From Amphiura filiformis (Eukaryota > Echinodermata > Ophiuroidea > Amphilepidida > Amphiuridae), in contig NC_092642.1 of assembly GCF_039555335.1 (NCBI RefSeq), positions 21,421,812 through 21,485,811 on the forward strand: a stretch of DNA of 64,000 nt, written 5' to 3'. Positions 33,601 to 48,600 of this stretch are shown one piece after another. Position 1 is the stretch's first letter, and each line of letters opens with the position of its first letter. Below the pieces are notes generated by a model. That model saw only the letters and a list, made by a program, of their open reading frames with translations, ran no database searches and was not told the DNA's origin. Position numbers and translations under genes: made by a program.

Positions 33601-36600
33601 TACTCAAAATGCTGGAATAATATTAGTAATAGCTGTCATGAAAAGTTTCTGATTCCATTTAGGTGTTAAATTGGGACATGTGTAAACATTTCAAAAATGC
33701 CAAAAATTCAGATTTGAAAAAAGTAACGAATTTCATATTATAAGATTGTACATTATGACTTTAAAACATAACTGAAAACATAACTGAAACTCAACAACTG
33801 ATCTACAGCTACTTATAAGTAGCACACTAATCATAATGATTTCATTCATCATTTATCACATATCATATCATACTAATACTTGGATAATTGAATAAGGCCA
33901 AACCCAAACAGATTTTTTCTTAAATATATTTAATATTAACATTTTTATTTATTTATTTAATGACATCTTTAACGAGGGTAAACCCTGATCAGTGCAAGCA
34001 CTGCTTTCCACAGGGGCCCTCGATACAATAAAACATAAACAAATGATTTACAAGGAAATAAATGTAAATTACACTTAGAAAGTCATTGCACCAATAATAC
34101 AAGATATAAAACAAAATAAATATTATAAAATTACAAACTACATAATATATACAGAGTAATACCATAAAAGATTAAAACACATGAGACTATAAACAGGATA
34201 GACTAGTAAGGTTTGTAAAATGTGCTCCTTGAGCGACTTTTTAAAAGTTAATAATATTGCTTATTTGTTTTAAATTGTCAGGGAGGTTATTCCATGCTGT
34301 TGTTCCAGAGTACCTGAAGGAACGTGTACCAGTTTCAGTATGAACAGAAGAATGAAAAACATTTTTATTTGCAACAAATCTAGTGTTGTATGAGTGAATG
34401 TTTATTTGTGAGTGAATGTTGTCCCTCAGGTACTCAGGAGCCACATTATTAATACATTTATACATAAGAATAATTCTAAAATAATCAGCCCGCTGATTTA
34501 CCTTCATCCAATTTAGTTGTTTGTACAAATCCTTCACATGTAAATCCCTAACTTTACACCCAAGAGTCAGTCTGGCTGCTCTGTTCTGTAAGACTTGAAT
34601 CTGATTAATATATTTACTTGCGGCAGTTGACCAAATTGTACAACAGTAGTCGATGTGAGGCAAGATGATAGCATTACATAAAATATTACGAGTGTATTGA
34701 TCAATATACCAACTTAACCTTTTTAAAACACCAAGTTTTTGTGATATTTTGCCAGCCATTTTTTCAATATGCTTATTCCATTTAAGTTGCGGGTCAAACC
34801 ACATACCAAGATATTTAAACTCATTCACATTCTCAAGAGTTTCATTATTGATTTTTATTTCTAAGTCACCCATTTTTCTAGTTCTTTGGTGTGTTCCAAA
34901 AGTCATAACCTTTGTTTTAGAGGCATTAAGTGTTAATTTGTTGGTGTTCATCCATTTAGAAATATGGTCTAGATCTTGGTTTAAACCATGCTCAATTTCA
35001 GACTTATTGTTTGAACTAAACAAAACTGCAGTGTCGTCAGCATATAAGACAACCTTACTTTTATTGATTGCGTTGGGAAGATGGTTTATGAATAAAATAA
35101 AAAGAAGGGCCCCAATATTGAGCCTTGAGGCACACCGACTGTTACTGGTTGCGGATCAGATTGCACACCATCAATTAGAGTTGTTTGCTCACGACCTTTC
35201 AAATAATTTGAAAACCATCCCAACTCAGTGTCTTTGATTCCATACCAGGACAGTTTGCGAAGGAGAACAGTATGAGACACCGTATCGAATGCTTTTTTAA
35301 ATCTAAAAATACAGCCCCAGTAATTTCACCTTTATCCATGTTGTTAAAAATATAGTCAGTAACATCAGTTATTGCAGTAAGTGTAGAATGTTTGGGTCTG
35401 AAGCCAGATTGCGCAGTTGTTAAGAGCCCATTATGTTGAAGATAATTGTACACTTGGGTGTGGACAGCACGCTCAAGAATCTTAGAGATGACAGGAAGGA
35501 CCGAAATAGGTCTGTAATTGCTGCAATCTGACTTCTTCCCTGCTTTAAATATGGGTGAAACAATGAAAGTTCACCTGTATTGGTAATCCATCTATGTAAA
35601 ATTAAACTCATGATCTTAAAAAAAGTGATCATTTATTAACATCCAAATTGCAGTTGTTTCTCCTATATGTACATCATATCACATTGAATTGTACAAACTA
35701 CTAATCTTGGGATCAAGATGACCATTTACAACAGAGCCAAGTAGCCATCTTTTAGCTAGGACAGTGGACGCTACAAGTTACTCAAAGGTTTATGACCCAA
35801 TCAATGCATCACAAATCAAGGTCAGGTCAAGTCATTTGCTATTGAAGGCTGTGTAACTTTTTAGAGGTTACTGTACAGTGTACATGTATTTACAAATGCA
35901 TGTCAATTGTGAACAAAAGTTTGATTGACATAATCTTGTGCAACATGTACTTACCTGATACAATCAGCTATATTGAGTATATTGATGTTTTTGCATGGAG
36001 CCAATGATTTGAGACTAGCATCAGTGATACGAGGGCAATTGGCCAGATACACATGCCTAAGGTCAGGGCAGCACCGACCTATGGTTTTGAAGGATGCATC
36101 TGTGATTTTGTTGTTGGCTGTAAAAGAAAGAAAGCAAATGTATATTTTTGAGAAGCTGGTTGCAATGATCATTTCCAGATGTAGTCTAATTAGAGTTCTG
36201 CACCTAGATAGCGATATGCCACAGATTTATATTCTTCTTCTTCCTATATACGTGCATACCTCAAATTGAGTATTGTCGCACGCGCATAATTTTTTACCTA
36301 TGCACGATCCTGGTACCTAGGATTGATTGCAGATATCAGAACCGGGGATGGTCCCCCTTCTCTTTTCGAATAGCTCTGACACTTAACGTGCACAGGGTTT
36401 GACTCTTCCTGTACACGGGACCAACGGCTTTACGTGACTTCCGAATCGCGGACGAAGCACATACACTACCTATATCTGCACGTGATAAGCAGTGTATGGG
36501 GGCGAGAAGAAATTCTTCAATTAAATTCTGAAATTAATAACTGAACTGAATTGAAAGATTTCTGACCATACAGGAACTTTTTGGGAGGGAAGAGAATTTT

Positions 36601-39600
36601 CACCTAAGGCAAGCCCAAGGCTCGAACCCTCGTCGATCGTATCTCCCGGCCGGCAGCGCAACGCCTTAACCACTCGACCATCTCGCCCTCTTATTAATGG
36701 GCTATATAAATGTTATGTCTTGGGCTATAGTGATCAGCCTTTTTCTGCAAAGTGTGGTGAGACCTGTAGGCTAGGTTAGGTAGAATCATAAAATTTTGAA
36801 GTTTAAAATATCTCCATTCAATGCAATAAAATGAAAGATGACAATTTTCCATAAAAAGATGGTTCAACCATATCTGCAGGTTAAATAATTACAAAGTTAT
36901 GACTAAAAGTATGTTGCCTTAAAATTGCCCAAATTTGAAAAAAATTTTAATCTCAAAATGTTTGTTCATCCCCAAATCATGGCTTGCCATTTAGCATGAC
37001 TTGGCATTCTCCCATTGAAACCTGTGCTTAATGACATGATATTTAAAACCATTTTAGCTAAAATGAACTTTACTTTCATGATATCCGGTTGCTTGTGTGT
37101 GGTTATTTAGGCCTACATAAAGAGACTTATATGGGATTTATAGAGGATAAAAATGAATTTTGAATTTTCCCCCATATGCTTACACAGTAAAGTACACTGC
37201 CAAATTCTACTCAAATGGCATGCCATGATAATACATTTTATGCTCATAAAGGACACCCTCTATATTCAATGATGTGAACCTACCTAGCTTGGTGTGTTTC
37301 ATGTAAACCACCTCTGTTGTAGTTTTAACTTGTTTAAATCTCTATAGCTTAGACATAGCAGCCACATGACGGCATGAAAAAACTGAATCTATGTTACTTT
37401 TTACCCAATTTGCATCCCATTACTTACAATCAATACGTATCCTCTGTAGTTTCTTATGTGCTCCAATAGCTTTGAGAGCGGCATCTGTGATGTTGGGAGT
37501 ACACAAGAATGAGATGGATTTTATCTGATTACACTTGGCAGCAAGAGCTATGATGCTTTCATCTCGTAGTGACGTGCAGTCATTAACGCACAAGGTTTGG
37601 ATGTTGGAACAGCCATTGGCGATATTCTTGTATCCTATTGGAGTGACCTAACAAAAACAAATCATATTGTAATTATTATTATTAATACATAAAAATAATA
37701 AATATGACAGTCATTAGGCTAGTCACTACCAATCTTCGGGTGAATAAGTACCGGTTTCATTTGATGTCTATGGTATGAATATAGAAACTTTCAATAATAA
37801 CACAAATGCATCAGATTTAAATTTGATCACAGCAACCTATTTAGGCACAAAGTTCAATTTGGTCCTAAAGCCATATTGGTGCCCCCATAAGTACCAATAC
37901 CTCTTTCTATCGAACCCTGAACATTTGCATAGTGCATTCATTTTTGATTTAAATCAAAAATAATAATGCTATGCAAATGTTAATTATTATGCTTGATATA
38001 ATTTATTACATCACCAGAGTATGGTAAAAAGAGTTATCGGTACCTAAACCGGACACCGATAGTGCTATAAGATCAAATTAGACATGGCGTTTTACCTGTA
38101 CACATCCAGATAGATCCAAATAGACCAGCTTCCTGCACCCTCTGCCAGTGCCAAGATATTGGAGTCCTTTATCTGTAAATCGCCTGCAGTAAGCCAAGCT
38201 CAAATACTGCAAGTTTCTACAACACCTGTGCACAGAAAAAATATATTTCTTTATTATTTGGTCTTGCAGAGATTGGAACCCAGGACCTCTGATAACAAAG
38301 GCAAAGACCTTAACTAGTGTGCCATGCTGCTACCTGTGGATAAGGAACTTACTGCCAAATGTCCCAGTCTACCAGTATCAAAGTTGTGGTGCTGATCTTG
38401 GCTGCGATGGGCATTTATTATTTAGGCTGATTCAAGTACTGCACCTATACCAAGCTGCATCTCTGAATATTGTAAAATGATTTGTAAGGTGTCTTGGGCC
38501 AAATGATTAGTTGCATTTTGTTAATTGCACTGATCTATAATTGTGCTACATAAATTCATCATTTCTATATGGAAGAAGGAAGAGCGGTCAATCTAGCTCA
38601 ATTGATAAGGGATTTGACTATGATGCGAGAGGTTGCAGGTTCGAAACCTGGCAGTGGTAAAGTACGATCTCATGGAAAATTGAGTTAACTTTAAATTCCC
38701 CTGGACAAGGAACTTATTGCTAATTGTCTCGCTGTAACCTGTACGAAACATGGGGAGCTGATCCTGGTTGCGACGGTTAATTGTGAAATGTCTAGGGTGT
38801 GCGTTCTTGAAGCAGCAAAGTCCATACTTGTTGTTGTCAAATGGTTTTTGAATGATGTGGGGCCGTAGTGATCAGCGACAACCTGTAAAGTGTGCCTAGG
38901 CTTGTGAATCAAAGTCTAGGTGTTGTGCCTGTGCGTAGCACACTATAAATCACTACGCTTATTTATTTATTTTCTAAGAATCATTTACATGTACTTGTGT
39001 TAAAAAACTTTTCTCACATTGTATTATTGATCATTTCATCTAACCATATGTCCTTGCATCATGACTTACTTTGATAAGAACCTGAGTGTAGCATCAGTTA
39101 TTGTGGTGAGTGATACATTGAGATAGAGCAGCATTTTGCAGCCAACAACTATATCTTTCATAATGGCATCATTCACACCTGCACATTCAGATACATTCAA
39201 ATCTTGAAGATTACGACATTGTCCTGAAAATGAAAAAAGAAAGTGATGTGATCTATTACAATCAAGGACAATTTTTTTTGGGAGAGTGTGGCCTAATGGT
39301 TAGGGTACTTGTCTTTAGTGCATGAGATCTGGGTTCAATTCCTGGTGATGGAGATTTGCTGGGATAATAACTTGGGGAAAAATGTCTGATATTAATTGGC
39401 AACCTCTGTACATTAACTTCAGACTTCTGCTCTCCCCATGATTCATTTAGAATTGGGTAAATGAATCATGAAAGTACTGCATCCTTCAACAGGGATGTTA
39501 AGCCACTGATCTTGTGTACAGAGAGCTATACCTGTACATGTATCTTGCAGCCAGTTTCAAAAAGAGTAGGGTGTTAACCACTGACTGTTCCCAACCCGTC

Positions 39601-42600
39601 TCGGAGTTCAAATGGACCACAGTGGAAATAAGCTTCAATAGAGGCTTTCTTGGGTTATCAAAACCAGAACAGATCTTATCAAACAATCTTGGACAACCAA
39701 GGTGTTTTTGAAGCTTTGAATAGCTTCACAGTCACTATGTCATTCACTTATGATAATGCTAGGATCACAAAATACTACCTTAAAAGGGACAATGACAAAC
39801 TGCAGGTTAAAATTAATCCAACAATTTTGCTTCATAACTTTTGGAATGTTGGATTATTTCCTGTAATTAATATCATTTCAATGATGTTTATGATCGCCTA
39901 CAGGATACACATTTCAAGTTTGGAAAGATAGCGATACCAGGGCATGTTTGTATGTGTTCAATAGGTTCTTAATCTTTATAACAATTAAGGCAATGGCAAT
40001 ATCATTTAAAGTAATGCAGTTTCTGACTTGTTCAATGATGTATTTGAAGGCTGCAGCCAGAGTGGGCCAATTGGTGTTAGGTCACATGATGATTACATCT
40101 GCTTGGATAAATAATGTGGTTTGAACATTTGCTGTACAATTCCAAGCATTATTCATATTGATCCTAGGATTTGTGGTTTCTATGCTACTTACTATTTGTA
40201 AAATAAACCTTTTATGCCTTAGATTCAGTTCACTGGGTTTTGGATATGGGTCGCAAGGTAGGTGGTAACAAAACACTATTAGTTAACACAGCCAAACGCA
40301 GATATATAGTAGGACCAACAAGGACTGTCTTTTGGAATTTGCAGGAGAGTATTAAATAGCTCTTCTGGAGCCTTCAGGGAGAGCTATTTAGAGCATTTAC
40401 AATAGAATGTAAAGAGTGAATGGTCACCTAAGGAGAGCTAAAAATCATTATCTTGTATCAGATTTAAGGAGAGCAGTAGAGAGTGATTGCTCTCACTCTC
40501 CTCAAAAGGCAGTCCCTGGACCAACCTTGAGTTGGCTTCACCTGACTCCACTCAAATTAGAGCGCAGTCAGAGCAGGGCTTCTCTGATGGAGTGCAGCCA
40601 ATATGTCCTCTTGAGCCTTTTATGAATCATTATGGATTACAAGAACTTACCTATAGCTTGATAACTGGGTTGGGTCAAGGCGCTACAACCTCTCAGGTTT
40701 AGATGCATTAGGTAGGTTCGACATTTCTGCAACAAGTTACATACATACTTGTCTTTCACTCTGAAATCAAATAAAAATGTATATGAAGAGCTTATTTCCA
40801 AACCATGTTAAGTCCACAACCCCAACCCATGTGTCTCATTTACTTGTGTGATACAATCACAATTACTTTGACAAGTTTGACATTAGCAACAATGAGTTGT
40901 ACCATCAGCAAGCTATAATTTACCATAACAATGCTGCATAACAATATTCAGACTATTGTTCTCATTTGGGAAACAAAAGCCTCACACAGTATTGTTACTG
41001 TGCGTTTGCTTTGTAATGGTGCATCCAACCACAAACCCTAGGTCTGTGATCACAAGCCATTGCAATATCGCACAGGGAAATCAGAAACATGGGTTTGTGG
41101 ACTTAACACGGTTTGGAAATAAGCTCTTCATATGCTACAAAAATTCAAAATACATGTACACTACTGTGCAAGATTTGTCTATTTTTCAAATGCATTTTCT
41201 CAGTATTCAAGCATTCAGTATTGAACTTTAATTTATAGAAGTAACAAAAAGTACATTTTGAATGTTTTTTTGTTTGTACTGTTTGCCGGCAACCCGCACC
41301 CCACAAGCTTACTCCGCGCGTGTTGCCCCACAACTCCTTTTCAGGTTGATGCCACTTGTTATATCTTATCTCAGGCTCACTTTTGTCCTGTCTTTTGCCC
41401 AATCACATGTCTGTTCTACAGTGATCGCATTTGACTGTCAGCAGTGGGCTTGTGATCGGTAAGACTACTTGCCTAAATAATTTTGTTTGCTATTGTTTCC
41501 CTAATTCTGGCATTTGTCATTATATCATGTATTATTGAAGTTGTGAAATAAATGTTTCTTGAATTGAATTGAAATTGAATTGAATTTCAAGCTTGCATTT
41601 GATGATAATTCAAACCAGCCAGGTGGAATCATATCAATTTTCCTATGACATCAAGATGTCAGCTCCCTGTAGTGGCATAAATGGGGGGTAATAGGGTAAA
41701 GTGCCCCCTCTCAGCACTTTTTGTATGCTCTTCCCTCTGTAATTCTCAGTGACCAGACTTTTGTCTTCTCAAAACACAGAGGCTGGTTACACACTTGACC
41801 TACACGTTGTCCACTCTGAAGTACAAAGTGACAACAAGCGCGCATACAGTTTGTTAACAGTGCGTAGTGCTGCATCTCTGCTGCAGGTCTGCGTGCCTTC
41901 AAAGCCGGCACAATGTGTGCGTCCGGGTAGGTACTTTGTACTTCAGAGACTGGCTATCTAGAGTTATGCATTAGAAATCATATGTTCAAATTAGGGAAAA
42001 ACATAGACCTGTATCTTTCATTGGGCCATTCCAGTTGAAATACCCCTATGGAAGACATAACCTTAATCTCCTACACAGGAGGTTTTAAATGGAGTCACCC
42101 ATTCAGGTAACCCCATTTGAAATTCACACTCCCTGTGTGAAAGATTAAGGGTATGTCTTCCATAGAGGGTGTATGGATTTCAACTGGAATAGCACATTTT
42201 AGTTTAGGGACAAAATCAAAACTCGACCAGCGGTCAACTGCCGGTTCTGGGCGGTTCCGTCCGGTTGCTATTGTTCTAAACAATGGAAACGGACGGAACT
42301 ACCCGAACCGCAGTTGACCGCCAATCGAACTTTGATTTCATCCTCATGGAACTCTTCATCACAACCATATAAAACAAGAAAATTCTTTAAATTCTATATC
42401 AATTTTCACATCTGATAAAAATATCAATAACAATCTCTAACATCTATGAAACAGTGCGAACAAAATCAGACCATCCAATTGCAAAATCACAGTGTTTACT
42501 TACCTTGTTTTAATCCATGATAGATTGACTCTACTCCACAGTGAGCTATAGCCTGTAATCATCTTCCATGATCTGCAAACTTGAGCACAGTGACTGAGGT

Positions 42601-45600
42601 CTGCCAAGTCTAAGTAACTGAAAATCTAATCATACAAGAGAACAAACTTGAGCACAGTGACTGAGGTCTGCCAAGTCTAAGTAACTGAAAATCTAATCAT
42701 ACAAGAGAACAAACGTGAGCACAGTGACTGAGGTCTGCCAAGTCTAAGTAACTGAAAATCTAATCATACAAGAGAACAAACTTGAGCACAGTGACTGAGG
42801 TCTGCCAAGTCTAAGTAACTGAAAATCTAATCATACAAGAGAACAAACTTGAGCACAGTGACTGAGGTCTGCCAAGTCTAAGTAACTGAAAATCTAATCA
42901 TACAAGAGAACAAACTTGAGCACAGTGACTGAGGTCTGCCAAGTCTAAGTAACTGAAAATCTAATCATACAAGAGAACAAACGTGAGCACAGTGACTGAG
43001 GTCTGCCAAGTCTAAGTAACTGAAAATCTAATCATACAAGAGAACAAACTTGAGCACAGTGACTGAGGTCTGCCAAGTCTAAGTAACTGAAAATCTAATC
43101 ATACAAGAGAACAAACTTGAGCACAGTGACTGAGGTCTGCCAAGTCTAAGTAACTGAAAATCTAATCATACAAGAGAACAAACGTGAGCACAGTGACTGA
43201 GGTCTGCCAAGTCTAAGTAACTGAAAATCTAATCATACAAGAGAACAAACTTGAGCACAGTGACTGAGGTCTGCCAAGTCTAAGTAACTGAAAATCTAAT
43301 CATACAAGAGAACAAACGTGAGCACAGTGACTGAGGTCTGCCAAGTCTAAGTAATTGAAAATCTAATCATACAAGAGAACAAACTTGAGCACAGTGACTG
43401 AGGTCTGCCAAGTCTAAGTAACTGAAAATCTAATCATACAAGAGAACAAACTTGAGCACAGTGACTGAGGTCTGCCAAGTCTAAGTAACTGAAAATCTAA
43501 TCATACAAGAGAACAAACGTGAGCACAGTGACTGAGGTCTGCCAAGTCTAAGTAACTGAAAATCTAATCATACAAGAGAACAAACTTGAGCACAGTGACT
43601 GAGGTCTGCCAAGTCTAAGTAACTGAAAATCTAATCATACAAGAGAACAAACGTGAGCACAGTGACTGAGGTCTGCCAAGTCTAAGTAACTGAAAATCTA
43701 ATCATACAAGAGAACAAACTTGAGCACAGTGACTGAGGTCTGCCAAGTCTAAGTAACTGAAAATCTAATCATACAAGAGAACAAACTTGAGCACAGTGAC
43801 TGAGGTCTGCCAAGTCTAAGTAACTGAAAATCTAATCATACAATTAGAGAACAAACTTGAGCACAGTGACTGAGGTCTGCCAAGTCTAAGTAACTGAAAA
43901 TCTAATCATACAAGAGAACAAACGTGAGCACAGTGACTGAGGTCTGCCAAGTCTAAGTAACTGAAAATCTAATCATACAAGAGAACAAACTTGAGCACAG
44001 TGACTGAGGTCTGCCAAGTCTAAGTAACTGAAAATCTAATCATACAAGAGAACAAACTTGAGCACAGTGACTGAGGTCTGCCAAGTCTAAGTAACTGAAA
44101 ATCTAATCATACAAGAGAACAAACTTGAGCACAGTGACTGAGGTCTGCCAAGTCTAAGTAACTGAAAATCTAATCATACAAGAGAACAAACTTGAGCACA
44201 GTGACTGAGGTCTGCCAAGTCTAAGTAACTGAAAATCTAATCATACAAGAGAACAAACGTGAGCACAGTGACTGAGGTCTGCCAAGTCTAAGTAACTGAA
44301 AATCTAATCATACAAGAGAACAAACTTGAGCACAGTGACTGAGGTCTGCCAAGTCTAAGTAACTGAAAATCTAATCATACAAGAGAACAAACTTGAGCAC
44401 AGTGACTGAGGTCTGCCAAGTCTAAGTAACTGAAAATCTAATCATACAAGAGAACAAACGTGAGCACAGTGACTGAGGTCTGCCAAGTCTAAGTAACTGA
44501 AAATCTAATCATACAAGAGAACAAACTTGAGCACAGTGACTGAGGTCTGCCAAGTCTAAGTAACTGAAAATCTAATCATACAAGAGAACAAACTTGAGCA
44601 CAGTGACTGAGGTCTGCCAAGTCTAAGTAACTGAAAATCTAATCATACAAGAGAACAAACGTGAGCACAGTGACTGAGGTCTGCCAAGTCTAAGTAACTG
44701 AAAATCTAATCATACAAGAGAACAAACTTGAGCACAGTGACTGAGGTCTGCCAAGTCTAAGTAATTGAAAATCTAATCATACAAGAGAACACACTTGAGC
44801 ACTTCAGCAAACTTAATGACTTCATCAAGTCACATGACTCCGAATTTCACTGTGTGTCACATGATTAGCTTTACCGCTTTACCGTCACAATTCTGATGAA
44901 GTCCCACGGATGTGGTGATGAAATATAAATGTCACTATTTTGTTGAGAACTGTTTTAAACATGCATTTTACCATTGAGCACAGTGACGACTATGGTCTGC
45001 TAAATTTTAAGTAACTGAAAATCTAATCATAAAAGGGATCAAACTTGAGCACAGTGAAGTCTGCCAAGTGTAAAGTTGTGTCCAGACGGAGGTAGAAAAT
45101 TTAAGATGTCAGAAAATTTGAGGGATAATTCAGGGTTTTGGACAGATTCTGACCATGTGGTCACATTCTATACAAGGATGGTGTATCAACATCCACTCTG
45201 AAGGATGGGGCATGGTTCATTTGGTCAATGGGCTACTAAACCTACCTGAACTGCTACTTTTCTTGGCAGTAGTGAAATATCATCTCTGGCTTCACCATAC
45301 CGTGGAATGTACTCATCATCCTCATCTAATTCACCTCGCTCTAAACGCTGAAACCAAACACAACAGATTCATCATCAAACATAGGGATAGCAAAGCTAAT
45401 CTCTTTTTTGAATTGGCTCAACAATTTTTCGTTTGGCAAGTACTATCTGTAAAATGACTCTTTTGTGTGTGCAGACATTATACACCATTGCCACTCAACA
45501 TTATACACCACTGAATGGGCTATTGCAGTTGAAATCTAATACCCCTATTGAAGACATGTCCTTAATCTTCCAGATAGAGAGTGAGAATTTCAAATGGGTT

Positions 45601-48600
45601 ACCTGAATGAATGATTCCATTTGAAATCTACACTCCCTGTGAGGTAGATTAAGATCATGTCTTCCATACAGGTGTATAGATTTCAACTTAAATAGCCCAA
45701 TAACAATATTTCAAAGCACATAACAATTTACAATAACCTACCTGGTTTACTATGACCACAATCAATGCAACATTATGCAACATTATATTTCATTATGAAA
45801 ATTATTAAACTTGCATGTAACGAAGTTTGCATACAAAAATAAAGCCTGTTCAATAGCTTATGCACTATGCAGCAATGACTGACAATGATGCATAACATAT
45901 GACAAGCATACATTATATGCTCAGCAACATTATAGTTGACGATATCTACAAAAGATCGTAGTAAGACCCCATTGCATCAACACAGATGCTACCCTGTGTG
46001 CCGTTCATGCTATCTCCCTTACTCTCTTTGGCACCCCCTTCTTATGCACACATACATATAAGCTGCTGCTGAGACAATAAGATAACAATACACCAGTCAA
46101 CAATTTTAAGAGAAATCTACAAAAAATATGAGAATGGACAAAAGCATGAGAACTAATTTTCTAATCAAATTTTCATCTTTTGATGAATTGTGATTTGACA
46201 TTATTTGACATGCGTACAAAGAAAAAATATTACAAATACAGTAAATTTAAAAAAATCCAATTTAAAGTTTTAAAAAGCTGATTTTTTTTGTAATAAATAT
46301 CAACTTCTTTGAACAAGTGCATTTGGATTGTTAGATTCAACTGTTAGCATGATCTTTTTTATGTGAATCCAATAGAAAAGAAGGTGATTTTTTTTGTAAT
46401 ATTAAATAATCACAATATAAATGATATCCTTTTCTCAACATAAATATATGAGAACACCCTTTTCGTCTGGTCCCACCTGGGATGTTGAAAAGTATATCAA
46501 AGAAAAAGAACATTAATCAAGTAGTTAAATTCATAAAAAACAAGTGGTAAACTGTAGGTAGTATACATACTTATGGCTAGCTTACCAATTGCTCATACTT
46601 ATTGTGAACATACGTCCACCAATTTCTAATCAAATATCATTAGAACTTGAAATGGAAAAAAAACAATTTTTATACCTTTATCGGTTTCCAATAATATTCT
46701 GATTTCTCAAAATAAACTTGCCTACTCCTGATTCCAGAAAAATACAGAACTAAATTTTTGGATTCAAAAATATTATCCGGTTTTGCCACATGAAACATTG
46801 CTATATATATCCTAATCCTCTAATTAGTTCTAACTACCGTATTTGTTCCAATAAGCGCCCATGCCCCAATAAGCGCCTACCCAGGGTATTTTCAATTTGC
46901 TCAAGGGTACCATTAATGTTGAAGTGGCAGATAGATGTCGATACAGTGAAATAACTGCAGGACTACAAGTCCTGCGTAAACTTGCATACATTTACTGCAT
47001 CAGAAAAGCTATTAGAACGTCTCAGGACCCTTTTATAACATACGTAAATATTAGGTAAATGAGGTAAAAAATAAGCGCCCACCCAAAATGACTTGTTAAG
47101 TGCCCTGGGCGCTTATTGCAATGAATACGTTACCTATTTTAATTCATAATCATTTTTGGAAATATGAGTCAAAAACTGTCAAAGACATGGATTTTATTGT
47201 GTGTTTTTGTATGCTGTGACAATCAAGCCAAAAAGACTAATTTCAGATTATACATTCTAATTTTTGGAAAACAAATTTTCTAATCTCTTTTTATAATAAT
47301 CAATTATCAAAATTAATGTTCTTGAGTTTTGTAACTGCCATTGCAAGTAAACAAATTCTCTCGAATTGAAAAATAATATTTGACTTTTATTGTCAGTTAG
47401 CACTAACTAAAAGATTATGATTTAGCTGGTTCATTTGGCAAAACAGAATAATTCGTTAATCCTAAAAAAATAGTGCTGTATTTTTCTGGAATTGGAAGCA
47501 GTGACATGTACAAAATCAATATCAGCTTCCTTGTTTACACTGTGTGCAAGAAACATCATGTGCAAGAAATAGCCATTTGTAAATTTTGTAAAAAAGCCCT
47601 CACAAAATGTTACTCAGCTGTTATAAATGTCCATTAGGTGACAAAAAAAACCGGCAAGACCGACCCAGAATTTGCATTTTGGAGAATTTATTGTTACATG
47701 TACCTTCAAACTTAATGCAGACCATAATTAAATTCGGTTAACTTCTAAAGGATGGTGTCCAAATTGCAGTAATTAAATTTCATCTCTTTCTTCTGGGGTT
47801 TGCAAGTATCAAATACGATTAATAGTTTTAGTTATGCATATTTATAACAGATAAGTTACTTTTTTGAGTTCTTTATATAAAGTATTCGCCCTTTGCACGG
47901 ATCCGCCATCTTGCTACCAAAACAAGGTTATCCCTGCAAACGCATACGCAAAATGTGCATTTTTGTTTCTCGTGCTTTCCTAGCCACGTGCCAGAAGGCT
48001 TTTGCAAAGTGTACGCATTAATTAAAGCATGCATTTGACAGGTGTATGCACACACAGCATGCACTTTGCAAGTAGAACCTTGTTTTGAGATGACCATGCG
48101 ATTGGCATATACTCTTAACATCTGTGCAAAAATGCGATGAAAAAAACAGCCGTAACACAGATGAATATTGTTGCTTGGTATTTTCACATATTATCTACAA
48201 TATGCAACTATGCAAAACAAACCCTGCCAAGTTCCTCAACAAGTTCCTAGCATGAAAATGATCAGAAATATGCAGAATTAATGAAATTGTTAATGAAAAA
48301 ATTTTAATCTTTACCCAGAGCAGGAAACACACATACATGTTTTTTTTAAAACAGCGTGTCTGGCCGGATTTATACCGACAACCTTTGTAATACTAGAACA
48401 ATGCTCTAATCAATTGAGCCACAAAGGCACATTGGAGAAGAGCAGAAGATTTAAATCTATATGTATCAGGTTCGAAATTGTTTAAGTTGGTATAAACATG
48501 ACTAAGCATACCGATTATGGTTTACAGCCAATCTCATGTCAGAGTCAGATCCAAATAAACTTACTTAGATATATTTTCACCTGTTTCCACAATTTAATAT

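Noticed and set aside
36605-36690. Genuine tRNA-Ser/Leu gene
   Set aside because: A and B boxes are present but the acceptor and anticodon arms do not pair, and no Pol III terminator follows at the right distance; a SINE is more likely.
38591-38660. Genuine tRNA gene
   Set aside because: B box intact, but the acceptor stem does not close and a SINE body and A/T-rich tail follow.
45155-45457. 100-codon plus-strand frame over FBXL13 exon 7
   Set aside because: It is the antisense of exon 7 and adjoining intron; the exon itself fits the F-box frame.
47873-48187. 104-codon minus-strand frame rich in Cys
   Set aside because: Intronic, no splice fit with FBXL13, no known domain.
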